Assembly: GCA_016214955.1 (NCBI GenBank)
Contig: JACRMN010000010.1
Location: 1 to 64,000 of the forward strand
Length of the DNA: 64,000 nucleotides
DNA from: Deltaproteobacteria bacterium
GTDB taxonomy: Bacteria; Myxococcota; Myxococcia; Myxococcales; Anaeromyxobacteraceae
Direction: 5' to 3'
Shown in pieces: positions 18,207-27,818 of this stretch. The notes beneath the pieces are model-generated. The model made no database searches. It was not told the DNA's origin and saw only the letters and a list, made by a program, of their open reading frames with translations. Both the position numbers and the translations under genes were made by a program. Each line of letters begins with the position of its first letter. Within the stretch, counting starts at the first letter, position 1.

Positions 18207-20075
18207 CTAGCCGAGGAGCTCGAGCACCTTCGCGGTGAGCTCGGAGATCTTGAGCGCCTTGCCGTTGATCCGGTTGAACTGCAGGGGGTCGACGCCGGGG
18301 AACTTGGCGCGCAGGTAGAAGGCCAGCTGCCCGTCGTTCACCTCGGGCACCATCACCTTCTTGAAGTTCTTCAGCACCGCGCCCAGGTTCTTGGGCAAGG
18401 GGTTGATCCAGCGCAGGTGGACGTGGCCCACCTTCTTGCCCTGCTCCACCAGCCGCTCGGCGGCGCCCTTCACCGAGCCGTAGGTGCCGCCCCAGGAGAC
18501 GAGCAGCATGTCGCCGCTCTGGGCGCCGTCGACGACCGCGTCGGGCACGTCCTCGATGACGTTGGCCACCTTCTGGGCCCGCGTCTTCACCATCTTCTCG
18601 TGGTTCATGCCGTCGTACGAGACCATGCCGGAGAGCGAGTCCTTCTCCAGGCCGCCCACGCGGTGCTCGAGGCCCGCCGTCCCCGGAACGGCCCAGGGGC
18701 GGATGAGCTTCTCGTCGCGGAGGTACGGCATGTACTTGTCGCCCTCGTAGTTGGGCTTGGTCTGGTACTTGACCTGGATGGGGGCGAGCTCGCCGTCCTC
18801 GGGGACGCGGAACGGCTCGGAGCCGAAGCCCAGGTAGCCGTCGGTGAGCAGCACCACCGGTGTCATCCACTTCACCGCGACCCGGGCGGCCTCGATGGCC
18901 GCGTAGAAGCAGTCGCCGGGGCTGCGGGCGGCGATGACCGGCAGGGGCGCCTCGCCGTGGCGGCCGAAGAGCGTGAAGAGCAGGTCGGCCTGCTCGGTCT
19001 TGGTGGGCATGCCGGTCGAGGGACCGCCGCGCTGCACGTTCACGATGACCAGCGGCAGCTCCATGATGACGGCCAGGCCGCTCATCTCCGACTTGAGCGC
19101 CAGGCCCGGGCCGGAGGTGGTGGTCCAGGCGATGGCGCCGCCGAACGAGGCGCCGATGGCGGAGCCGATGCCGGCGATCTCGTCCTCGGCCTGGTACGTC
19201 ACCACGTTCATCTCCTTGTAGTACGAGGCGTCCTGGAGAATCTCGGTGGCGGGAGTGATGGGGTAGCTGCCCAGGAAGCACTGGCGGCCGGAGAGCTTGG
19301 CCACCGCGGCGATGCCGAGGGCGGTGGCGCCGTTGCCGGTGATGTTCCGGTACGTGCCCGGCTTCAGCTTGGCGGCCGGCACCCGGTACTGGCTGAGGAA
19401 GAGCTCCGAGGTCTCGCCGAAGGCGTGGCCGGCCTGGAACACCTTGATGTTGGGCTCGGCGAACTGCGGCTTCTTGGCGAACTTGGCCCTGATCGACTCG
19501 ATCTGGGGCTCGATGGGCCGGTTGTAGAGCCAGTACAGCATGCCCAGCGCGAAGTAGTTCTTGGAGCGCGCCACCTCCTTGGAGGACAGGCCCATGCCCG
19601 AGAGAGCGATCTCGGTGAGCTTGTTCATGTCCACCTGGACGACCTTGTAGTTCTTCTTCAGGGCGTCGTCGTCGAGGGGGTTCGACTTGTAGCCGGCCTT
19701 CTCGAGGTTGGAGTCGATGAAGGCGCCGGTGTTGACGATCAGCATGCCGCCGGCGCGGAGGTCGTGCAGGTTGGTCTTGAGCGCCGCCGGGTTCATGGCC
19801 ACGAGCACGTCGGGCATGTCGCCCGGGGTGTGGACCGTCTTGCCGCCGAAGTGGACCTGGTAGCCGGAGACGCCGGCCAGGGAGCCGGCCGGAGCGCGGA
19901 TCTCGGCGGGGAAGTCCGGGAAGGTGGCGAGGTCGTTGCCGGCCAGGGCCGAGGCCTTGGTGAACTCGGTGCCGGTGAGCTGCATACCGTCGCCCGAGTC
20001 GCCGACGAACCGGATGGTGACGCTGTCGACCTGCTCGACCGGGCGGGTCTTTCCGGTGGTGGTTTGCGAGGACAT
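18207..20075 (-). CDS. korA: 2-oxoglutarate:ferredoxin oxidoreductase, fused gamma-alpha subunit
   Basis: The 622-residue protein fuses the gamma domain (VTIRFVGDSGDGMQLTG, residues about 20-200) to the alpha domain (GNGATALGIAAVAKLSGRQ, YPITPATEIL, QAEDEIAGIGSAIGASFGG). This is the arrangement usual for this subfamily. It works with KorB in the cytoplasm, feeding or draining the TCA cycle under low-potential conditions. The start at 20075 was chosen because the gamma domain begins 18 residues later; in-frame codons continue to 20252. Its promoter lies at 20223-20252, giving a leader of about 140 nt. Confidence 0.9.
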   Translation of the reverse strand: MSSQTTTGKTRPVEQVDSVTIRFVGDSGDGMQLTGTEFTKASALAGNDLATFPDFPAEIRAPAGSLAGVSGYQVHFGGKTVHTPGDMPDVLVAMNPAALKTNLHDLRAGGMLIVNTGAFIDSNLEKAGYKSNPLDDDALKKNYKVVQVDMNKLTEIALSGMGLSSKEVARSKNYFALGMLYWLYNRPIEPQIESIRAKFAKKPQFAEPNIKVFQAGHAFGETSELFLSQYRVPAAKLKPGTYRNITGNGATALGIAAVAKLSGRQCFLGSYPITPATEILQDASYYKEMNVVTYQAEDEIAGIGSAIGASFGGAIAWTTTSGPGLALKSEMSGLAVIMELPLVIVNVQRGGPSTGMPTKTEQADLLFTLFGRHGEAPLPVIAARSPGDCFYAAIEAARVAVKWMTPVVLLTDGYLGFGSEPFRVPEDGELAPIQVKYQTKPNYEGDKYMPYLRDEKLIRPWAVPGTAGLEHRVGGLEKDSLSGMVSYDGMNHEKMVKTRAQKVANVIEDVPDAVVDGAQSGDMLLVSWGGTYGSVKGAAERLVEQGKKVGHVHLRWINPLPKNLGAVLKNFKKVMVPEVNDGQLAFYLRAKFPGVDPLQFNRINGKALKISELTAKVLELLG

Positions 20076-20208
20076 GTTCCGGTGGGTCTCCCTGACAGAA
20101 CTGCGGGGTGTGCGCGGTGCCGAGGCGACAGCGACGGAGGCACCCGCCGTCGGCATCTGGCCCCGTGAGGGGCCCGGCGGGAACCTGCTGGTAGGAGCCG
20201 GGGAAATG

Positions 20209-20234
20209 AAAAAAGCGGCGTACTTATGCCGCTT
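20209..20234 (-). terminator. Terminator-like hairpin overlapping the kor promoter
   Basis: On the minus strand AAGCGGC (20234-20228... read downward) pairs with GCCGCTT (20219-20213) around an 8-base loop and runs into TTTT (20212-20209). It could end transcripts from the glcD operon, which stops at 20389. The hairpin's 5' arm lies within the spacer of the predicted kor promoter, so the two elements share bases. Confidence 0.55.
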
Positions 20235-20252
20235 CCTGGCGCAAAATGTCAA
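20223..20252 (-). promoter_or_regulatory. Sigma-70 promoter of korAB
   Basis: On the minus strand a perfect TTGACA (20252-20247) and CATAAG (20228-20223, four of six) are 18 bp apart. The start point would be near 20216. The leader of about 140 nt contains a further GGCCCC/GGGGCC hairpin (20159-20174). Confidence 0.6.
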
Positions 20253-20388
20253 GGGACAGGGCCCGCGGATGCACCCGGTGGGGGCTACCTAAGGGCCCGG
20301 GATGGCGGCGGATCCTGGCGGCTCCGCGACCCTCCTCCAGCACCCTTCCGGTATTGCTCCAGGTCAAGCCGCGGAGGTCCTCGCGGCC

Positions 20389-21782
<1,394 letters not shown>

Positions 21783-21786
<4 letters not shown>

Positions 21787-22457
21787 CCGTACACCTCCAG
21801 GTTGGCGCCGGTCATCGCGTCCGGCGCCTCGAGGCCGCACCAGCGCACCACCCGGGCCACCTCCCCGGGCTCGACCTCGGGCTCGAAGGGCGTCTGGCGC
21901 AGCATCTCGGTGTCGGTGCTGCCGGGCGACACGGCGAAGGCCTGCAGGCCGTGGGGGCGCAGCTCCTCGGCCAGGCACTTCGTCAACCCGAGCAGACCCC
22001 ACTTCGAGGCGTTGTAGGCGCCGCCCTGGGGCGTGCCCAGGGTGGCGGAGATGGAGGCGAGGTTGACGATGCGCCCGCGCCGGCGCGCCTTCATGCCCGG
22101 GAGCACGGCCCGGGCGCAGAGGAATGCCCCTGTGAGGTTCACCTCCAGCACCCGGCGGAAGTCGGCGGGGAGGAGCCGCTCCACCTCGCCGCGCACCAGG
22201 ATGCCGGCGTTGTTCACGAGGAGGTCGCAGGGCCCGAGCTCCCGCTCGTGCTCGGCCACCAGGTTGGCCACGTCCTCCTCGCGGGAGACGTCGCCGCGCA
22301 CCGCCAGCTCGGCGGCGCCGCTGCGGACCAGCGCCGCGATCTGGGCATGGGTGCGGGCGAAGACGGTGACCCTGACCCCGGCCTCGGTCAGGGCGCGGGC
22401 GATGGCGGCCCCGATGCCGCGGCCGCCGCCGGTGACGATGGCCGAGCGGGCGGTCAT
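21783..22457 (-). CDS. Short-chain dehydrogenase/reductase
   Basis: This is a classical SDR of 224 residues with the cofactor motif GGGRGIGAAIARAL (TGxxxGxG), NNAG (LLVNNAGIL), catalytic Ser (NLASISATLG) and YxxxK (AYNASKWGLLG). The FARTH segment after strand 2 would favour NADPH. Its position after folE and queD suggests reduction of a pterin or deazapurine intermediate, as FolM or sepiapterin reductase do, but this is inference from context. ATGA and four-base overlaps link it to both neighbours. Confidence 0.82.
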
Positions 22458-23107
22458 GGGCGGGCCCCCGACCGCGACCGCGGCCCCCGCGATCGCGACC
22501 CCGCGCCGACCGCCTCCAGGAAGCGGGCCTGCAGGGAGCGGTCGCGCGCCAGCACGCCCACGAAGCACTGCGCGTGGGCGCGGGCGCGCGTGCGGCGCTC
22601 GCCGCGCACCGTGAGGCAGGCCTGCTCGGCGTCGAGGAGCACCGCGGCACCGCGGGCACCCAGGTGGCGGACAAGGGCCTCGGCGATGCGCCGGGCCAGG
22701 TCCTCCTCGAGGATGAGCCGGTGGGCGAAGCAGTCGACAAGCCGCGCGATCTGTCCGAACCCGACGACGCGCTTCCCGGGCACGTAGGCCACGTGGGCCA
22801 CGCCGCGCGAGGGGAGGAGGTGGTGCGGGCACATGGAGTGGAAGTCGATGCCGGTCACCGCCACCAGGTCGCGCCCGGTGGCCTCCATCGACTCGGCCAG
22901 GATCCGGGCCGGATCGGCCCGGTAGCCGTCGACGAGGTCGAGGAGCCAGGCCTCGGCGACCCGCCGCGGCGTCCCCGCCAGGTCGAGGTCGCGCCGCGCC
23001 CGCTCGCCTTCCGGAAGCGGCAGGGCCCGCAGCAGCGCGCCCACCGCCGCCTCCACCCTCCCCGCCTCGCCCGCCGGCCTCCGCCGCACGCGGCGGCTAT
23101 CGGCCAC
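22454..23107 (-). CDS. folE: GTP cyclohydrolase I family protein with altered active-site residues
   Basis: The 217-residue protein has the T-fold FolE core. Canonical FolE has CEHH and later AxHxC; here the zinc motif reads CPHH (Cys93-Pro-His-His96) and the second motif AEQAC (Gln162, Cys164). Thus zinc ligands Cys93, His96 and Cys164 persist, but the catalytic His (E. coli His179) is Gln. The T-S-A segment after RG is also changed (RAHAQCFVG). It may be a FolE with shifted chemistry rather than a standard folate enzyme. The C-terminal tail is Arg/Gly/Ser-rich, encoded by a GACC-like stretch. The start is GTG at 23107. Confidence 0.85.
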   Translation of the reverse strand: MADSRRVRRRPAGEAGRVEAAVGALLRALPLPEGERARRDLDLAGTPRRVAEAWLLDLVDGYRADPARILAESMEATGRDLVAVTGIDFHSMCPHHLLPSRGVAHVAYVPGKRVVGFGQIARLVDCFAHRLILEEDLARRIAEALVRHLGARGAAVLLDAEQACLTVRGERRTRARAHAQCFVGVLARDRSLQARFLEAVGAGSRSRGPRSRSGARP

Positions 23108-23486
23108 GGCCGCCCCGGTAGATCACGCAGGAGTCGGGGATCTCCCAGAGCCGCACCTCGGCGAGGCCGGGAAGCGGCTTCTCCAGCACCTCCCAGATCC
23201 AGCGAGCGATGTTCTCGGCGGTGGGGTTGTCGAGGAAGTCGTTGAGCGTGCGGTGGTCGCAGCGCGCCAGCACGTGCTCCTCCACCGCTCCCTTGAGCTG
23301 CCCGAAGTCGGCCACCATCCCCGTCTTCGGATCCACGTCCCCCTCCACGGCCACCACCAGCCGGTAGTTGTGGCCGTGCATCCGGAAGCAGGGCCCCTCG
23401 TAGCGGGGCAACCGGTGGGCGGCGGCGAAGTGGAACTCCACCTCGAGCCGCGCCCGCCGGGCGTCGGTGTAGTCGATGGTCGCCAT
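23097..23486 (-). CDS. queD: 6-pyruvoyl-tetrahydropterin synthase / 6-carboxytetrahydropterin synthase family
   Basis: The 129-residue T-fold protein has zinc ligands His24 and the HGH pair (His37, His39), and the nucleophile Cys33. The spacing Cx3HGH is the QueD type, not the longer spacing of animal PTPS. The catalytic DHRTLND and PTAENIARWIWE segments are present. In the standard pathway it makes 6-carboxytetrahydropterin for queuosine. It overlaps the folE start by 11 bp and heads the queD-folE-SDR-glcD operon; no queC or queE gene is nearby. Confidence 0.88.
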   Translation of the reverse strand: MATIDYTDARRARLEVEFHFAAAHRLPRYEGPCFRMHGHNYRLVVAVEGDVDPKTGMVADFGQLKGAVEEHVLARCDHRTLNDFLDNPTAENIARWIWEVLEKPLPGLAEVRLWEIPDSCVIYRGGRGR

Positions 23487-23684
23487 GGGCTCGTTATAGC
23501 CCGGCCCGGGCCGCCGCTCCCGGCCCGGTGGGCTCGACGCCGGCAGGGGCCGGCCCGTCTTCGACAGGATGTCGCGTGGAGCTCCTCTAGCCCCCGTGCG
23601 GGACGGTGTCCCGGAAATCCCCGATTCGCCCCGAGGCCGCCTGGAAGAACGGTGTCCTTCCAGGCCGTTGCCGGGCGGGAGGGG

Positions 23685-23701
23685 TGGCACGCGCCGTGCT
23701 A
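23685..23701 (+). promoter_or_regulatory. Sigma-54 (-24/-12) promoter before the Lys/Glu-rich peptide gene
   Basis: TGGCACGCGCCGTGCTA has the -24 GG and -12 GC separated by the required 10 bases and matches TGGCAC-N5-TTGCW except for one base. It lies 67 bp upstream of the peptide start and is almost identical to the element before the RpoH-like gene (53328-53344). Confidence 0.7.
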
Positions 23702-23767
23702 TCCCCGGCGCCAGCCTGCCTCCGCGCAGGTCAAACCAACAGCAGCACTCCCTGGGAGAACCACCAC

Positions 23768-23920
23768 ATGAAGAAGATCCTCGCCGCTCTCGTTGCCTTC
23801 GCGTTCGTTTCCCCTGTCTTCGCCGCCGAGGAGAAGAAGGCCGAGGCCAAGAAGGAGGAGAAGAAGGTCGAGAAGAAGGCCGAGAAGAAGGAGGAGAAGA
23901 AGGCCGAGGCCAAGAAGTAA
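23768..23920 (+). CDS. Small secreted Lys/Glu-rich peptide
   Basis: The 50-residue product has a clear signal peptide (MKKILAALVAFAFVSPVFA) followed by about 30 residues consisting almost only of Lys, Glu and Ala in AEAKKEEKK-type repeats. After cleavage it would be a highly charged helical peptide in the envelope. An in-frame extension to 23606 was rejected because the signal peptide and the GGGAGAACCACC ribosome-binding region set the start here. It has its own sigma-54 promoter and a strong terminator. No function is known to me. Confidence 0.75.
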   Translation: MKKILAALVAFAFVSPVFAAEEKKAEAKKEEKKVEKKAEKKEEKKAEAKK

Positions 23921-23948
23921 GCCTCCCGCTTCTCCTGCTAGTCTTCAC

Positions 23949-23977
23949 GGGGCCGGCACTGCTGCCGGCCCCGTTTT
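23949..23977 (+). terminator. Intrinsic terminator after the Lys/Glu-rich peptide gene
   Basis: GGGGCCGGCA (23949-23958) pairs perfectly with TGCCGGCCCC (23963-23972) over a 4-base loop, followed by GTTTTCGTT. It lies 28 bp after the peptide stop and 19 bp before the histidine kinase start, so kinase expression would need read-through or a promoter within the hairpin region. Confidence 0.85.
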
Positions 23978-23995
23978 CGTTGGTGCGGTCCCCGC

Positions 23996-25525
23996 GTGTC
24001 CCTTCGCCTCCAGATCACCGCCGTCTTCGGCGCCATCCTGCTCGTGACCATGGGCGTGGCCGCCTACCTGGGCGAGTCCATCGCCGCCCGGGCGGTCGAG
24101 GAGGGCATCCGCGACCGGACCGTGGCGGTGGCCCGCTCGCTCGTCACCGAGCTCGACCTGTCGCGCGAGTTCCTGGAGTCGGACAGGGCCCGCATCGCCG
24201 ACCGGCTGGGGGCGGCCGTCACCCGCCACCGCGGCCTGCGCCAGGTGCAGCTCGCCATCCGGCGCCCGGGCAAGGACGACATCATCCGCATCCAGTTCGG
24301 CACCCAGGGGCCGGAGACGGCCTTCGAGCAGCTCGACTACCCCTTCCCCGAGCGGCTCCAGACGCGCATCGCCGGCGTCGAGGACCAGCGACTGGTGGAG
24401 GTGTCGCAGCCGGTACTCGACCCCTTCGGCCACCCGGTCGCGGCGCTGCAGCTCGAGGCCTGGGTGGCCGACGCCGAGCAGATCGCCTCGCGGGAGCGGA
24501 CGGTCTTCCTCTGGGTGACCGCCGGAAGCACGCTGGTGCTGGTGCTGGCCTTCACCCTGCTCCTCGGCCGGATGCTGGCCCGCCCCCTCTCGGCCCTGGC
24601 CGACGCCATGGCGGCCGTGGAGTCGGGCCCCTCCGAGGCGGTCCGCATCCCCGGGACCGAGCGCCACGACGAGATCGGCGTGGTGGCCCGCGGCCTCGAC
24701 GCCATGCTCCAGCGGGTGCGGGGCTTCAGCCAGGAGCTCCAGGAGCGGGTCGACGCCGCCACCGCCGACCTGGCCGGCAAGAACCGGGCGCTGGCCGACC
24801 TCAACGACCTCCTGGTGGAGGCGCGCCACGACCTCACAGCCAAGGAGCAGCTGGCGGCGCTGGGCCAGCTCTCCGGCACCATCGCCCATGAGCTGGGCAA
24901 CCCGCTCAACGCCATCTCCGGCCACGTGCAGCTCCTGGCCCGGGCCCCCGAGTGCCCGCCGGCGATGCGGGACGAGCTGGCGGTCATCGAGCGCGAGGTG
25001 AAGAGGATGACCGCCATCATCCGCCGCTTCCTCGACTCGGCCCGGGCGCTGCGCGCCAACCCCGAGCCGGTGGAGCTCACGGCACTGGTGGACGAGGCCC
25101 TCTCGCTGACCCTCTCGGCCGACGCCCGTGCCCGGGTGTCGGTGCGGCGCGACGTGCCGCCGGAGCTGGGGCGGGCCACCCTCGACCCCGGCCTGGTCCG
25201 CCACGTCCTCACCAACTTCATCGCCAACGCCGTGGACGCCATGGCCCACGGCGGACAGCTCACCGTCCGGGTCCGGCGCAGCGGCGAGCAGCTCAGCCTG
25301 GCCGTCTCCGACACCGGCCCGGGCATCGCCCCCGAGGAGCGAAAGCGCATCTTCGAGCCGTTCTACTCCACCAAGCCCAAGGGCAAGGGGACCGGGCTGG
25401 GGCTGGCCATCTGCCGCGAGATCGCCAGCGCCCTGCGCGGCCACATCGAGGTGGACAGCGTCCCTGGCCAGGGCGCCACATTCACCCTGCTCATCCCCGC
25501 CCCCGCCTGGCGGGCCTCCGCATAG
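23996..25525 (+). CDS. Membrane sensor histidine kinase
   Basis: The 509-residue kinase has TM1 (about residues 7-30), a periplasmic sensor region of about 135 residues without a recognisable domain, and TM2 (about 168-192). A HAMP segment and coiled coil follow. HisKA has the phospho-acceptor His near residue 298 (SGTIAHELGNPLNAISG), and the ATPase domain has the N box (NFIANAVDAM), G1 (DTGPGIAPEE) and G2 (KGTGLGLAIC). The start is GTG at 23996. It is paired with the NtrC-type regulator 9 bp downstream. Confidence 0.9.
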   Translation: MSLRLQITAVFGAILLVTMGVAAYLGESIAARAVEEGIRDRTVAVARSLVTELDLSREFLESDRARIADRLGAAVTRHRGLRQVQLAIRRPGKDDIIRIQFGTQGPETAFEQLDYPFPERLQTRIAGVEDQRLVEVSQPVLDPFGHPVAALQLEAWVADAEQIASRERTVFLWVTAGSTLVLVLAFTLLLGRMLARPLSALADAMAAVESGPSEAVRIPGTERHDEIGVVARGLDAMLQRVRGFSQELQERVDAATADLAGKNRALADLNDLLVEARHDLTAKEQLAALGQLSGTIAHELGNPLNAISGHVQLLARAPECPPAMRDELAVIEREVKRMTAIIRRFLDSARALRANPEPVELTALVDEALSLTLSADARARVSVRRDVPPELGRATLDPGLVRHVLTNFIANAVDAMAHGGQLTVRVRRSGEQLSLAVSDTGPGIAPEERKRIFEPFYSTKPKGKGTGLGLAICREIASALRGHIEVDSVPGQGATFTLLIPAPAWRASA

Positions 25526-25534
25526 GATCGCCGC

Positions 25535-26887
<1,353 letters not shown>

Positions 26888-26903
26888 GGTCGGGCGCCGC
26901 GCG

Positions 26904-27221
26904 TCAGTGGGTGGCCGGGGCGGCGCCGCTCTCGGCGGCCTCGGCGCTGGCGTTGAGCGCGTTCTTCAGGACCTGGCTGGGCCGGAAGGTCAGCACCCGC
27001 CGGGCGGAGATCTCGATCTCCTCGCCCGTCTGCGGGTTGCGCCCCACGCGAGACTTCTTGTCGCGAACGATGAAGTTCCCGAAGCCGGAGATCTTGATCT
27101 TCTCCCCGCGCTCCAGCGTCTCCTTGATCGTGTCGAAGACCATCTCCACGATCTCGGCGGCTTCCTTCTTGGAGAAGCCCACCTTCTCGTAGACGCTCTC
27201 GATGATATCGGCCTTGGTCAC
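26904..27221 (-). CDS. ihfA: Integration host factor alpha subunit / HU family
   Basis: The 105-residue DNA-bending protein starts MTKADIIESVYEKVGFSKKE and carries the beta-arm sequence GRNPQTGEEIEISARRVLTFRPS with the Pro that intercalates DNA. It has a short Ala-rich tail. It lies downstream of pheT as in E. coli pheST-ihfA, which supports the IHF-alpha call. IHF also assists sigma-54 promoters, which are frequent in this window. The start is GTG at 27221. Confidence 0.9.
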   Translation of the reverse strand: MTKADIIESVYEKVGFSKKEAAEIVEMVFDTIKETLERGEKIKISGFGNFIVRDKKSRVGRNPQTGEEIEISARRVLTFRPSQVLKNALNASAEAAESGAAPATH

Positions 27222-27296
27222 GGAACCCCTCGCCCGCTCGAACCTAAGTCTTGGGGATTGTTAGCTGAATGACCAGGGACTGTCAAACTCTCGCAA

Positions 27297-27797
27297 TCAT
27301 TCGGGTTCGTCCTCGTCCTCGCCTTCGGGGGGCGGCGGAGCCGGCTCCAAGGGCACGTCCTCCTTCGCGGATTCCGCTGGGGCACCGCCGGCTCCCGCGG
27401 CTGCCGCTTCCAGCTCCTTCCGCGCCCGCTGCCGCACGGGGTCGCTCGCGGCTCGCGCCGCGTCGAGGAGGGCCCCGGCCTCGGCGGCCGTCCGCGCCTT
27501 CACCACCGGCTCGCCGGTCAGCTCGGCGGTCACGGCGCCGGCGCCGAGCCAGAGGACGAGCGCGCTCACCAGGGCAGCCAGGGCACCGAGGGTCAGCGCT
27601 CCAGCGGCCGCCGGCCGGCTGCCGCGCCTGCGGCGCAGGAGCCAGAGGCCCAGCCCTCCGGAGGCGACGCCCAGGATCAGCCCGAAGGGCGCGGCGAAGG
27701 GGTTCCAGGAGGAGAGCAGCGCCGCTGCCGCCAGCGCCAGCCCGACCCAGGCGAGCTTGCCCGCGGACAGGGCCCGTTCCTCGGTCGCCGGCGCCAT
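27297..27797 (-). CDS. Small membrane protein between pheT and ihfA
   Basis: This 166-residue protein is not one I recognise. It has two or three hydrophobic segments (about residues 14-30, 36-53 and 66-88), a basic RRRRGSR loop between the second and third, and a long acidic Pro-rich C-terminal tail ending EGEDEDEPE. It lies 21 bp after pheT and 75 bp before ihfA, so it is probably transcribed with them, although its function need not be related. Confidence 0.65.
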   Translation of the reverse strand: MAPATEERALSAGKLAWVGLALAAAALLSSWNPFAAPFGLILGVASGGLGLWLLRRRRGSRPAAAGALTLGALAALVSALVLWLGAGAVTAELTGEPVVKARTAAEAGALLDAARAASDPVRQRARKELEAAAAGAGGAPAESAKEDVPLEPAPPPPEGEDEDEPE

Positions 27798-27818
27798 GCG
27801 CCCTCCCCTGCTGGCGCC

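Noticed and set aside
23606-23767. Longer start for the Lys/Glu-rich peptide (104 codons)
   Set aside because: It would read through the sigma-54 promoter and hide an obvious signal peptide that begins at 23768.
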